64,000 nucleotides of DNA from Pseudoflavonifractor sp. AF19-9AC (lineage in GTDB: Bacteria; Bacillota; Clostridia; Oscillospirales; Oscillospiraceae). A program made the position numbers and the translations under genes. Below the pieces are notes generated by a model. That model was given only the letters and a program-made list of their open reading frames with translations, searched no databases and was not told where the DNA came from. Position 1 is the first letter of the stretch. Each line of letters begins with the position of its first letter. Shown here in pieces: positions 43,485 through 52,351 of this stretch. The stretch covers positions 48,720-112,719 of the forward strand of contig NZ_QUGI01000001.1 in assembly GCF_003478995.1 (NCBI RefSeq), in the 5' to 3' direction.

Positions 43485-44027
43485 ATGAAGGCAACAGGCA
43501 TTGTGCGCCGCATTGACGATCTGGGCCGGGTCGTCATCCCCAAGGAGATCCGGCGAACCATGCGGATCCGGGAGGGCGACCCGCTGGAGATCTACACGGA
43601 CAAGGACGGCGGCGTTATTTTTAAAAAGTATTCCCTCATGGGGGGAATCACGGAGTTTGCCGGTCAACTGTGTGACACCCTGAACCGGACCACCGGCCAC
43701 CTGACCATTATTACCGACCGGGACAACTGTATCGCCGCCACGGGAGCGCCCCGCCGGGAGCTTTTGGAGCGGGCCATCTCCCCGGAGCTGGAGCGGCTGA
43801 TGGAGGGACGGCAGATCTATCAGCACAAGGCGGGGGAGACCGCCATTCCCCTGCTGGCGGAGGACAGACGGTTTTCCCTGTCCACAGCGGCCCCCATTTT
43901 GTCAGAGGGCGATGTGCTGGGCTGCGTGGTGTTTGCCAGCCAGGGCGAGGAGCCCGAGGGCGGCGAGGTGGACTACAAGCTGGCCCAGTCCATTGCCGGC
44001 TTTCTGGGCCGCCACATGGAGGGATAA
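43485..44027 (+). CDS. spoVT: Stage V sporulation regulator SpoVT
   Basis: DNA-binding regulator of forespore gene expression, 180 aa. The N-terminal AbrB-type swapped-hairpin domain (MKATGIVRRIDDLGRVVIPK, residues 1-50) is nearly invariant in the family. The C-terminal GAF-like domain spans about 55-178. AbrB proper is about 95 aa; this length and the GAF domain indicate SpoVT. It supports an endospore-forming lineage. A terminator follows. Confidence 0.94.
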   Translation: MKATGIVRRIDDLGRVVIPKEIRRTMRIREGDPLEIYTDKDGGVIFKKYSLMGGITEFAGQLCDTLNRTTGHLTIITDRDNCIAATGAPRRELLERAISPELERLMEGRQIYQHKAGETAIPLLAEDRRFSLSTAAPILSEGDVLGCVVFASQGEEPEGGEVDYKLAQSIAGFLGRHMEG

Positions 44028-44062
44028 AAAAGGACCCCGGACGTGTGATCCGGGGTCCTTTT
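44026..44062. terminator. Bidirectional terminator after spoVT
   Basis: AAAAGGACCCCGGA / TCCGGGGTCCTTTT with a 7-nt loop, between convergent genes. Confidence 0.92.
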
Positions 44063-44065
44063 GTG

Positions 44066-44554
44066 TTATTTCTTTTTCATGATGACGAACTTCATCATGG
44101 GGTAGTTGATGGCCACCTGCAGTACGATGTTCACCACATTGGCCACCGTGGCGGAAAAGCCGCCCAGATAGGGGGTCAGCACGGGGACCAGGTAGCCGGG
44201 CAGGGCCACGCTGATGATGCCGGCCACCACCACGGTGAGAATATACCAGCCGATGGTCTTGCTGATGTCGATGGTGGCGCCGAAGACCAGCTTGCGCTGG
44301 ACAATATAGTTGACAATCTGGGCGCATACATAGGCCAGCAGGAAGGCCAAAAAGCCGCCCAGCCCCCCGGAGGCGGAGGAGGTGTAGTCAAAGATAAAAA
44401 ACTGGAAGGGCTCGGTCATGGAGCCGAACAGGAAGGCGGAGGAGAGCCACAGAACCACGAAGTTGGTTACCGTGGCGCAGTTTGACAAAATATTGAACAG
44501 AATGAACTCCCACAGGTCGGGATGCTCCTTCTTCCACTTGCGAAAGGCTTCCAT
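44066..44554 (-). CDS. GtrA-family membrane protein
   Basis: A 162-aa protein with four transmembrane helices. EFILFNILSNCATVTNFVVL, the NYIVQRKLVFG segment and the tail NVVNIVLQVAINYPMMKFVI match GtrA, a family that flips lipid-linked sugars or supports cell-surface polysaccharide synthesis. The start overlaps the stop of the upstream GH3 gene by one base (TGATG), so it is translated from the same transcript. The linked partner glycosyltransferase (GtrB-type) is not in the window. Confidence 0.88.
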   Translation of the reverse strand: MEAFRKWKKEHPDLWEFILFNILSNCATVTNFVVLWLSSAFLFGSMTEPFQFFIFDYTSSASGGLGGFLAFLLAYVCAQIVNYIVQRKLVFGATIDISKTIGWYILTVVVAGIISVALPGYLVPVLTPYLGGFSATVANVVNIVLQVAINYPMMKFVIMKKK

Positions 44555-46974
44555 CAGATCCCATTTCTCCTCTCATGTTTCAGCTTGCGGCCGTCCCGCA
44601 GGCCGCGGATGACGCCGCCCAGTCCCCGGAAGAAGTGTCCGTTGACGATGAGCAGGATGGAGCGGGCGGTCTTCTCCGTGGCCATGCCGCCGGTCATCTT
44701 GGCGATGCCCCGGAAGGGCATGTTGCACACGAAGAGGATGTTCAGGTCAGCCGAGCGGCCTGCCAGACTCTTTTCCATCTTGCCCACGATGATCTTGCCG
44801 GCCAGACGGGCCAGGGGATTTCTGGCGTCGGGCAGGCGGAGCAGGGCGTCGTTCCAGCCCAGAGGGGCCTTGGGGTCCCAGTGGCTTTCGGGCAGGGGAC
44901 GGCCCAGCAGAGCCTCAAACTCCTGGCTGCCCACGGTCTCCACGTGGCCGCTGAAGTAGGAGGGCAGCTCCTTGGAGTCGTAGGGCAGGGGGGCGCCGGT
45001 GCCCTCCACGGTGAGGGAAGCGGTGAGGCGGATGTCCTGCACGCTGGCGCCCACCTGGACGGAGTACTCGCCGCCCTCCACCTCCCAGGAATTGGTCTTC
45101 ACGTTGAAGTAACGGAAGGCCTTGTCGTCCAGGGGGATGGTGACGGTGCGGCTCTCGCCGGGCTCCAGGAACACCTTGGCAAAGCCCTTGAGCTCCCGGG
45201 CGGGGCGGAAAATGCCGCTGTTCACGGCGGAGAGATACACCTGAGCGATCTCCCCACCGGCGCACTTCCCCGTGTTGGTGAGGGTGAAGGAGACAGCGTC
45301 ACGGGAGGCCTTCAGGTCGGAATAGGCAAAGGTGGTGTAGCTCAGGCCGAAGCCGAAGGGGAAGCGGACAGCCTTGCCCACCGTTTCGTAATAGCGATAG
45401 CCCACATAGATGGACTCCCGGTATTCCGCGGTGCGCTGGCGGCCGGGGAAGTAGGTATGGTTGGGGGTGTCCTCATAGCAGATGGGGAAGCTCTCCGCCA
45501 GCTTGCCGGAGGGATTGACCGCTCCGGTGAGCAGGTCGGCTATGGCGCCCGCCCCGGCCTGGCCGGACAGGTAGCCATGGATGAGGCCCTTGCACTGGTC
45601 CACCCAGGGCAGCTCCACCGCACTGCCGCCGGAGACGACCACCACCAGGTTGGGGTTGGCCTCGGCCACGGCGTACAGGAGCTTCTCCTGGTTGGCGGGC
45701 AGCCGCATGTGCTGGCGGTCCATGCCCTCGCTCTCGCTGATCTCTGTGAGACCCAGGTAGAGCAGCACCACGTCGGCGTTCCGGGCGGCGGATACCGCGC
45801 TGTCCAGCAGCGCCTGGTCCTCCTTGCCGTCCCGGCGGTAGCCCTGGGCCTGGCCGGTGATCTCCAGATCGCAGGCCCGCAGGCAGTCGATGGGCTTATC
45901 CAGCTTGGTGGGATTGACCACCGAGGAGCCGGCCCCCTGATAGCGGGGCTCCAGGGCCATGTCGCCCAGAACGGCTACCCGGGTGCCGGGGGCCAGGGGG
46001 AGGATGTCCTCCTCATTTTTCAGCAGTACGGCGGTTTCCGCGGCGGCCTTGCGGGCCAGGGCGTGGTGGGCCTCCACATCAAATTCCTTGGGGCCGTCGC
46101 CGGTGGCGGCGTGGGTGGAGAGAACCACGTCCAGCAGCTCATCCACCCGCTGGTCCACCTCGGCCTCCGTGAGGGTACCGGACTCCAGGGCGGCAAAGAT
46201 CTCCCGGTCGCTGTCGCCGCCGGTGCCGGGCATCTCCAGGTTGCCGCCCGCCCGGACCGCCTGGGCGTGGTCGTTGGAGCCGCCCCAGTCGGTGACCACA
46301 AAGCCGTCAAAGCCCCACTCCTTCCGCAGTACATCGGTGAGCAGCCAGGCGTCGTCGTTGGCGTAGGTACCGTTGATGCGGTTGTAGGAGGACATAATGG
46401 ACTTGGGGTGGCCCTCCTTCACCGCAATTTCAAAGTTGGTGAGGTACAGCTCCCGCAGGGCCCGCATATCCACCACGCTGTCGCTGGCCATGCGCAGCAG
46501 CTCCTGGCTGTTGGCGGCGAAGTGCTTGGGGCAGGCGGAGATGCCGTTTTCCTGAATGCCCCGGATGAGGGCGGCGGCCATCTTGCCCGAGAGGTAGGGG
46601 TCCTCGGAGTAGTACTCAAAGTTTCGTCCGCCCAGGGGGTTGCGCTTGGTGTTCAGGCCCGGGCCCAGCAGCACGTTGACCTGCTGACAGGCGGCTTCCT
46701 TGCCGATGGCCCGGCCGATCTCTTCTGCCAGGTCGGGGTTCCAGCTGTTGGCCACGCCGGCGGCAGTGGGGAAGCAGGTGGCGGGCTGACTGGCATTGAG
46801 GCCCAAGTGATCGGAGGCCCCCAGCTGCTTTCGAACCCCGTGGGGGCCGTCAGAGAGGTACATAGCGGGGATGTCCTGCTGGGGAATGGGGTAGGTGCTC
46901 CAGATGTCCCGCCCGGACAGGAGGGCCACCTTTTGTTTTAACGTGAGGGCTTGAATGAGTTCCGGATGCTTCAT
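44554..46974 (-). CDS. GH3 family beta-glucosidase-like hydrolase
   Basis: A cytoplasmic glycoside hydrolase, 806 aa, no signal peptide. Residues 1-310 are the (alpha/beta)8 domain, with the nucleophile predicted as Asp229 in GFVVTDWGGSNDH and the family block KHFAANSQE. Then come the alpha/beta sandwich (about 310-560, including GAGSSVVNPTK) and an FnIII-like domain (about 590-680: FGFGLSYTTFAYSDLKASRD). The last 110-120 residues, DARNPLARLAGKIIVGKMEK onward, are an unusual extension without known domain. Substrates in the family include beta-glucosides and xylosides. The operon order is permuted GH3, this gene, gtrA. Confidence 0.92.
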   Translation of the reverse strand: MKHPELIQALTLKQKVALLSGRDIWSTYPIPQQDIPAMYLSDGPHGVRKQLGASDHLGLNASQPATCFPTAAGVANSWNPDLAEEIGRAIGKEAACQQVNVLLGPGLNTKRNPLGGRNFEYYSEDPYLSGKMAAALIRGIQENGISACPKHFAANSQELLRMASDSVVDMRALRELYLTNFEIAVKEGHPKSIMSSYNRINGTYANDDAWLLTDVLRKEWGFDGFVVTDWGGSNDHAQAVRAGGNLEMPGTGGDSDREIFAALESGTLTEAEVDQRVDELLDVVLSTHAATGDGPKEFDVEAHHALARKAAAETAVLLKNEEDILPLAPGTRVAVLGDMALEPRYQGAGSSVVNPTKLDKPIDCLRACDLEITGQAQGYRRDGKEDQALLDSAVSAARNADVVLLYLGLTEISESEGMDRQHMRLPANQEKLLYAVAEANPNLVVVVSGGSAVELPWVDQCKGLIHGYLSGQAGAGAIADLLTGAVNPSGKLAESFPICYEDTPNHTYFPGRQRTAEYRESIYVGYRYYETVGKAVRFPFGFGLSYTTFAYSDLKASRDAVSFTLTNTGKCAGGEIAQVYLSAVNSGIFRPARELKGFAKVFLEPGESRTVTIPLDDKAFRYFNVKTNSWEVEGGEYSVQVGASVQDIRLTASLTVEGTGAPLPYDSKELPSYFSGHVETVGSQEFEALLGRPLPESHWDPKAPLGWNDALLRLPDARNPLARLAGKIIVGKMEKSLAGRSADLNILFVCNMPFRGIAKMTGGMATEKTARSILLIVNGHFFRGLGGVIRGLRDGRKLKHERRNGI

Positions 46975-46994
46975 GGCGTCCTCCTTGTGATTGG

Positions 46995-47025
46995 CCGGCA
47001 GGCCCCTGAGGAAGGGACCTGCCGG
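46995..47025 (-). promoter_or_regulatory. Intercistronic hairpin between the two GH3 genes
   Basis: A GC-rich hairpin with core CCGGCAGG / CCTGCCGG and an inner CCCT / AGGG pairing, but no T tract. It ends 20 nt before the downstream start. It could be an mRNA processing or stability element; full termination is not indicated. Confidence 0.45.
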
Positions 47026-47043
47026 TGAAAATAGGGGTGGGTG

Positions 47044-49953
47044 TTAATTCTGGGTGTCATCCGTCTCGGTGGGAATGACGGGCTCGGACTGAGCGATGGT
47101 GCGGGACTTTTTCAGGATCGCCACGGCACCCAGCAGCAGAGCGGCGGCAACCACTACATCGATGACGATAGCGGCAATCTGCCAGCCCTGGAGGCCGCCG
47201 CCAGAGAGATTGGCGGGGTCATAAGCGCGGGAATTCACGGTGGTGTACAGGATGTTCTTGCAGGCCTGACGCATGGCCAGCACAGAGGTAGCGCTGGTGG
47301 TGTCGGTGACATGGTTGGTGGCGGTGTCATAGGCAACCAGCATGCAGTCGGTGCCGCCGCGGATGGCCTGGTCAGAGTCCATATAGGTGGAGTTTCCGAA
47401 GTAGTCGGTGAGGACGAAGCCCTGGAAGCCCCACTCGTCCCGCAGGACGTTGTTCAAAAGCTCGGTGCAGGCGCCGGCCCAGACGGTGCCGATATAGTTG
47501 AAGGAGGACATGACCGCCTGGCAGCCGCCTTCCTTCACAGCGATCTCGAAGGGCTTGAGGTAAATCTCACGGATAGCCTGCTCATTGGACCAGGTGCACA
47601 GCATCACGTCGCGGTTGGTCTCCTGGTCGTTGAGAGCGAAGTGCTTCATATAGGCGTACACGCCGTGCTCCTGGGCACCCAGGATGGCGCTGGCCGCCAT
47701 CTTGCCGCCCAGAATGCCGTCCTCGGAGTAGTACTCGAAGTTACGGCCGGCGAAGGCGGAGCGGTGGGTGTTCATAGCGGGGGCGTACCAGCCGGACACG
47801 CCCATTTCGTCGGCCATCTTGCCGATGCGCTCGCCAAAGTCGTTGGCCAGATCCACGTTCCAGGTGGCGGCAATCATCACGGCGGCGGGGAAGCCGATGG
47901 AGCCCTTGCCGGTGAAGTTGTTGTTGATGGAGGCAGGGCCGTCACAGTCGATGGTCTGCACCTTGCCAATGCTGGAGATGGCGGAGGTCTGGTAGCCGCC
48001 GATGGCGATGAGGGTGTCCATCTCAGACACGGTCATCTGGTCCAGCAGGGAGTCCCACTGGGGGTCGTCATAGTCCACGCCGCGCAGGTCGGACAGGGTG
48101 AGGCCGTTCTTGGCGCTGGTGGTGGGCATGACGTCGTCGGGGTTATTGAAGTTGTTGGGGTCGTAGTTGCTGTTATTGAGGAAGGTGGCCTTGGCCTCGT
48201 CGCTCATGGAGTAGCTGGCGGGAGCAGCGGTGGCCTCGGCATAGTTGGCAAAGCCGTCGGCACGGCTGAGGTAGGTCACGTCGCCCTCGGCAGCGGCAAA
48301 CTGATTGGTGGCGGCCACCGCGTCGGTGGAGCGGGCATTGTCCTCGCCGTAGGTGATGGTATCGGCGACGTTGTAGGTCTGGGAATCGATAATGGTGTGG
48401 GAATCGGAGTTGATGGAGATGACGTAGTCACCGGCCTCCAGCACGTAAGCGCCGGCGCCGTAGGTGTCATAGGAGGCCATATCCTCCACGTTGAAAGAGA
48501 GGGTCAGAGTCTGGGAAGCGCCGGGCTCCAGCAGGTCGGTCTTGTCGAAGGCGATGAGGTTGGCGCTGGCCTTCTCGATGCCGCCGTTGGTGTAGGGGGG
48601 ATTGTAGTAGACCTGGACCACGTCCTTGCCGGCCACATCGCCGGTGTTGGTGACGGTCACATCAAAGGTGATGGTGCCGTTGCTCTCAGAGATGGCACCC
48701 ATCTCCTGGGTGAAGGTGGTGTAACTCAGGCCGTAGCCAAAGGGATACTGGACGGTGGCGTCATAGTCAATGAGGCCCTCGGCAGCGGCGGTCTCATAGA
48801 ACTTGTAGCCCACATAGATACCCTCGTTGTAGTTGACAAAGGTGGGGGTGGCGCCTTCGATCTCAAACTCGCTGACGTTGTCATAGGCGAAGTGGCCGAA
48901 GTTGTTCCAGGTGGGGGTAGCGGTCAGGTCATAGACATAGGTGTCCACCATCTTGGCGGAGGGGTTCACATTGCCCACCAGGATCTCGCCCAGGGCGTTG
49001 AAGCCGGTCTGGCCGGGGCCGGCCATCACCAGAGCGCCCTTGATGGAGTCGTACTGGTCCAGCCAGCCCAGCTCCATGGCGTTGGCGGCGTTGATGACCA
49101 CGATGACGTTGTCAAATTCGCTGGTGACGCGCTCCACCATGGCGATCTCACGGTTGGAGAGCTCCAGGTAGTGCTTGCTGGCGTCCAGGTCGTCGGTCTG
49201 GGAGCTCAGGCGCACGCCGGAGGCGCCCCAGGTGCCGCCCTCCTCAAAGGTGTCCTCGCCGTCGTAGCTGGTGGGCAGGTCGGCGCCCTCACCGCCGGAG
49301 CGGGAGATGACGATGAGCGCGGTGTCGGAGAACTCCTTGGCATTCTCGAAGATGCCGGCGGCGTCATACTCCTCCATGGTGGGCTCGGGGATGGTCCAGT
49401 CCTGGCCCCACATGCCCACGGTGGGCCGAGAGTCGCGGAACTGGGTGTAGAAATCGGAGATGGTGGTGTTGTACTCAATGCCGGCGTTGCTCAGACCCTC
49501 CAGCAGAGAGACAGTGGGATAGGAGTCGGACAGGCCGCCGGAGCCGGTGCCGCCGTAGACGGGGTTGGTGGAGGACCAGCCGAAGACGTTCAGCTTGGTG
49601 TTGCTCAGGGGCAGGGCACCCTCGTTCTTCACCATGACGATGCCCTCTTCGGCGATGGTCTGGCACAGCTCGTTGGCGGAGGCAGCGGTCTCCTCGGTGA
49701 CGGAGCCGTCGCCCATAGCCAGGGAGATGAGGCTGCTCATGGGGCCGAAGCAGATGAGGTTCACGGTGACGGCAATGGCCAGCACCATGGCCAGGGCGGC
49801 CTCACCCCGGACCAGGAACTTCTTGGAGCGGGACATTTTGCTGGCACCGATCATGGCTGCGATGGCCAGAATCAGCACCACGCCCAGCCCGATGAGATAG
49901 GGCTTGACGGTGTTCAGGACGTTTAAGACGTCCTCAATGTTGATGGCTAACAT
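47044..49953 (-). CDS. Membrane-anchored GH3 hydrolase with reversed domain order
   Basis: A 969-aa protein with transmembrane helices at about 15-35 and 50-75 and a C-terminal helix (about 919-950, QIAAIVIDVVVAAALLLGAV). Between them the GH3 parts occur in reversed order: the alpha/beta sandwich domain first (about 100-370, with GWSSTNPVYGGTGSGG), then an FnIII-like domain (YPFGYGLSYTTF, about 410-520), then the TIM barrel (about 620-900) with FALNDQETNRD and the predicted nucleophile Asp850 in GFVLTDYFGNS. Such domain swaps are known in a few GH3 enzymes of gut bacteria. The enzyme should act outside the cell. A start at 49953 is preceded by AGGAGGA. Confidence 0.9.
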   Translation of the reverse strand: MLAINIEDVLNVLNTVKPYLIGLGVVLILAIAAMIGASKMSRSKKFLVRGEAALAMVLAIAVTVNLICFGPMSSLISLAMGDGSVTEETAASANELCQTIAEEGIVMVKNEGALPLSNTKLNVFGWSSTNPVYGGTGSGGLSDSYPTVSLLEGLSNAGIEYNTTISDFYTQFRDSRPTVGMWGQDWTIPEPTMEEYDAAGIFENAKEFSDTALIVISRSGGEGADLPTSYDGEDTFEEGGTWGASGVRLSSQTDDLDASKHYLELSNREIAMVERVTSEFDNVIVVINAANAMELGWLDQYDSIKGALVMAGPGQTGFNALGEILVGNVNPSAKMVDTYVYDLTATPTWNNFGHFAYDNVSEFEIEGATPTFVNYNEGIYVGYKFYETAAAEGLIDYDATVQYPFGYGLSYTTFTQEMGAISESNGTITFDVTVTNTGDVAGKDVVQVYYNPPYTNGGIEKASANLIAFDKTDLLEPGASQTLTLSFNVEDMASYDTYGAGAYVLEAGDYVISINSDSHTIIDSQTYNVADTITYGEDNARSTDAVAATNQFAAAEGDVTYLSRADGFANYAEATAAPASYSMSDEAKATFLNNSNYDPNNFNNPDDVMPTTSAKNGLTLSDLRGVDYDDPQWDSLLDQMTVSEMDTLIAIGGYQTSAISSIGKVQTIDCDGPASINNNFTGKGSIGFPAAVMIAATWNVDLANDFGERIGKMADEMGVSGWYAPAMNTHRSAFAGRNFEYYSEDGILGGKMAASAILGAQEHGVYAYMKHFALNDQETNRDVMLCTWSNEQAIREIYLKPFEIAVKEGGCQAVMSSFNYIGTVWAGACTELLNNVLRDEWGFQGFVLTDYFGNSTYMDSDQAIRGGTDCMLVAYDTATNHVTDTTSATSVLAMRQACKNILYTTVNSRAYDPANLSGGGLQGWQIAAIVIDVVVAAALLLGAVAILKKSRTIAQSEPVIPTETDDTQN

Positions 49954-50110
49954 TTCATCAATCCTCCTGCAGTGTAAGTTCAGCCGGCATACGCGCGTCC
50001 GGGCTGAGTTCTGTACCGGATTTTAACCTGTTTTTTACCTCGGTGAACGCATTTCTCGCAAACTGTCCGATTTCCACCGTAAATTGTATCCAGATAACTG
50101 CGATTTACAC

Positions 50111-50156
50111 AAAAAGAACCCGTGCCATTTGACAAATCAAACAACACGGGTTTTTC
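50111..50156. terminator. Bidirectional terminator
   Basis: The stem AACCCGTG / CACGGGTT, extended by A and T runs, has a long loop and lies between the histidine kinase stop and the upstream region of the GH3 operon. The remaining 150 bp (49954-50110) show no gene and only weak promoter-like sites for the GH3 operon. Confidence 0.75.
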
Positions 50157-50158
50157 TG

Positions 50159-51478
50159 CTATCCCGCTGTGACTTGGGGCTGGGGGAGAAGCACGTCCAA
50201 TTCAAACCAGTGGTCCTTTACACTGACGGAGATGGAACCGCCGTACTTCTGGGCGGTGTAGCGGATGGATTTGAGACCATAGCCATGATAGCTGGTGTCC
50301 CCCTTGGTGGTGACGGGGAGTCCGTCGGCAAAGGTGGGCTCGTCCGGACAGTAGTTTTCAAAGCGCAGCAGCACAAATCCCTTCCGGGCGGACACGGTCA
50401 CATGGATGAGCCGCTTCTCCTCCTGGGGGATGGAGCGGACGCACTCCATGGCGTTGTCCAGGGCGTTTCCGAAGATGGTGCACAGGTCCATGACCTCCAG
50501 AAAGGAGAGCAGGGAGCCGTCGGCCACGCAGGTGAGCTGAATATGGTCCTGAACGCAGGAGAGGCTTTTGCTGGTGAGCACCGTGTCCAGCACCGAGCTG
50601 CCCGTCTTGTTCTGGGCCTCGTAGGTGCGGATCTCCTGCTCCATCTGGTCCAGGAAGGCAGTGCGTCGGTCCGCGTCGTTCTCCGCCCGCAACAGGGCGA
50701 TCTGGTGCTTCAGATCGTGGTATTTTCGGTTGATGAGGTCGATGCTCTCCTTGGACTGCTGGTACTGGGCGTACTGGGTTTGGAGAATGTTCTGGATGGC
50801 GTCCAGCTCCCGGCGGGTGTGGAACTGCTGGCGCTGCAGGTGGTAGGCGCAGAGAATCACCAGGCCGGCCAGATCCACCAGAGTGCGGATGTTGTAGATC
50901 TCCGGGACCAGGGAGGAGCTGAAGGGAGTGTTGGAGTAGACAAAGCTGAGGTTGCTCACAAAGAAGGCACTCAGGGCGATGAGGGCCACGGAGCTCAGCT
51001 CCACCGGGGTGACGGCCAGAGGGACAGGAGAGGACATACGCCGTTCCAGATGCCCGGCCAGAGCAAACACCACCAGGTAGGTGGCGGCCATGAAGACCCA
51101 GGACAGGACGGTGCTGTACCGGTTCAGCCGATAAGCAGTGTAAAAATAGAGCTGCCACTCCAAAGAGGCGGCAAACTCCGCCAGAAGGAAGGCACGCACC
51201 GTGCAGTACCCCGCGGAGAGGGGGGACAGGTCGGAGCACACCCAAATGAGCAGATACATGAGGCCCACCGCCGCTGCCATGGCCGGGATCCAGAAGACAA
51301 CCGGCAGGGGGTCGGTCACCTCCAGGAAGATGCACTGGACCACCAGCGCGCCCCCGCAGGCCAGCGCCAGCCGTCCGCCGGACAGCCGCCGGGGAGAGGA
51401 GAGAATAAAGAGCAGACAGGACAACCACTCGGCCAGGGCGGTAAAGAGCCGGGGAATGTTGGGAAAAAGGTCCTCCAT
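50159..51478 (-). CDS. AgrC-type (GHKL) sensor histidine kinase
   Basis: A 439-aa membrane sensor: about six N-terminal helices (to about residue 200), a helical linker, phosphoacceptor motif NRKYHDLKHQIALLRA (His in HDLKHQ, AgrC/HPK10 type) near 265, and a GHKL ATPase domain with FGNALDNAMECVRSI and GYGLKSIRYTAQKYGG. It overlaps the response regulator by one base (TAATG) and is translated after it. The signal is unknown; peptide sensing is usual for the family but no precursor gene is seen here. Confidence 0.92.
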   Translation of the reverse strand: MEDLFPNIPRLFTALAEWLSCLLFILSSPRRLSGGRLALACGGALVVQCIFLEVTDPLPVVFWIPAMAAAVGLMYLLIWVCSDLSPLSAGYCTVRAFLLAEFAASLEWQLYFYTAYRLNRYSTVLSWVFMAATYLVVFALAGHLERRMSSPVPLAVTPVELSSVALIALSAFFVSNLSFVYSNTPFSSSLVPEIYNIRTLVDLAGLVILCAYHLQRQQFHTRRELDAIQNILQTQYAQYQQSKESIDLINRKYHDLKHQIALLRAENDADRRTAFLDQMEQEIRTYEAQNKTGSSVLDTVLTSKSLSCVQDHIQLTCVADGSLLSFLEVMDLCTIFGNALDNAMECVRSIPQEEKRLIHVTVSARKGFVLLRFENYCPDEPTFADGLPVTTKGDTSYHGYGLKSIRYTAQKYGGSISVSVKDHWFELDVLLPQPQVTAG

Positions 51479-52188
51479 TATTTGCTCACCCCGCCTGCAT
51501 AGCCGGCCAGCGCCTCCAGAAAGGCGTTCTTTCTGGGGCGGCTTACCACCAGCCGCTCCCCCTTTACCAGGGCGCAGCCATCCTGAAAGCCGTCCACATG
51601 CTCCAGATTCAACAGATAGCCCTTGTTGCTGCGGAAGAAGCCCAGGGGAACCAGCTTTTCCTCCCACTCCCCCATGGAACCGGCGGAGACATGGTCACCG
51701 CCGGCGGTGTGGAAGACAAGCCGGTGGCCCTGACTCTCCAGGTAGTAGAGCTCACCCGCGTCCAGTTTCAGCGCACCGCCCTTGATGGGGACGGTGATGA
51801 AGTGCCGCTGACGGGTTTTCATCCGACGGATGGCCCGGGAGAGCCGCTGGGAGAGGGCAAAGTAGCTCACGGGCTTGAGCACGTAGTCCATGGCGTCCAC
51901 AGCGTAGCCCCGGATGGCGTACTGAGCCATGTTGGTGATGAAAATGATGACCACCTCGGGGTCCTGGCGGCGGATGAGCTCGGCGGCTGTCATTCCATCT
52001 AGGAAGGGCATCTCCACGTCCAGAAGGATGATGTCAAACTGGGCCTTGTAGCTCTCGACCAGCTCATCCCCGTCGGAGTAGGAGGTGACCTCCACGGCCA
52101 GGCCGGACTCCCGGCTGAAATCCTGAATATAGCCCTGCAGCTGTTTGGCGTACGAAGGTTCATCCTCCGCAATGGCAATTCGAATCAC
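51478..52188 (-). CDS. LytTR-family response regulator
   Basis: A 236-aa DNA-binding response regulator. Receiver domain IRIAIAEDEPSYAKQLQGYI with the phospho-acceptor in IILLDVEMPFLDGM and the switch Lys in YVLKPVSY. The C-terminal LytTR domain (about 135-235) includes FITVPIKGGALKLDAGELYY and GFFRSNKGYLLNLEHV. I set the start at GTG 52188 with GAGAGGGGG ahead; TTG 52215 is possible. It forms an operon with the kinase. Confidence 0.92.
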   Translation of the reverse strand: MIRIAIAEDEPSYAKQLQGYIQDFSRESGLAVEVTSYSDGDELVESYKAQFDIILLDVEMPFLDGMTAAELIRRQDPEVVIIFITNMAQYAIRGYAVDAMDYVLKPVSYFALSQRLSRAIRRMKTRQRHFITVPIKGGALKLDAGELYYLESQGHRLVFHTAGGDHVSAGSMGEWEEKLVPLGFFRSNKGYLLNLEHVDGFQDGCALVKGERLVVSRPRKNAFLEALAGYAGGVSK

Positions 52189-52300
52189 GTCCTGCGCCCC
52201 CTCTCCAGACCTCAAGTTTCACCTTAGTATAACAGAAAGAGAAATGACCGTAAAGAATCAAATGGGTTGGAAATGCTGCCAAAGGAGAAGAAATTTGATG

Positions 52301-52336
52301 AAAAAAGTCCGGAAGCCCGAAAAAAGGCTTCCGGAC
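52301..52336 (-). terminator. Terminator of the AlbA_2 gene
   Basis: Minus strand: GTCCGGAAGCC / GGCTTCCGGAC with a poly-A/T loop, followed by six T. It lies 16 bp after the stop. Confidence 0.9.
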
Positions 52337-52351
52337 CGGAACGGCCGGGGT

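Noticed and set aside
44575..46941. 788-codon open frame on the plus strand
   Set aside because: It is the shadow of the minus-strand GH3 gene, caused by high third-position GC; it has no family features or ribosome binding site.
47041..49926. 961-codon open frame on the plus strand
   Set aside because: Shadow of the permuted GH3 gene; the translated sequence is Gly/Val/His-rich and low in complexity.
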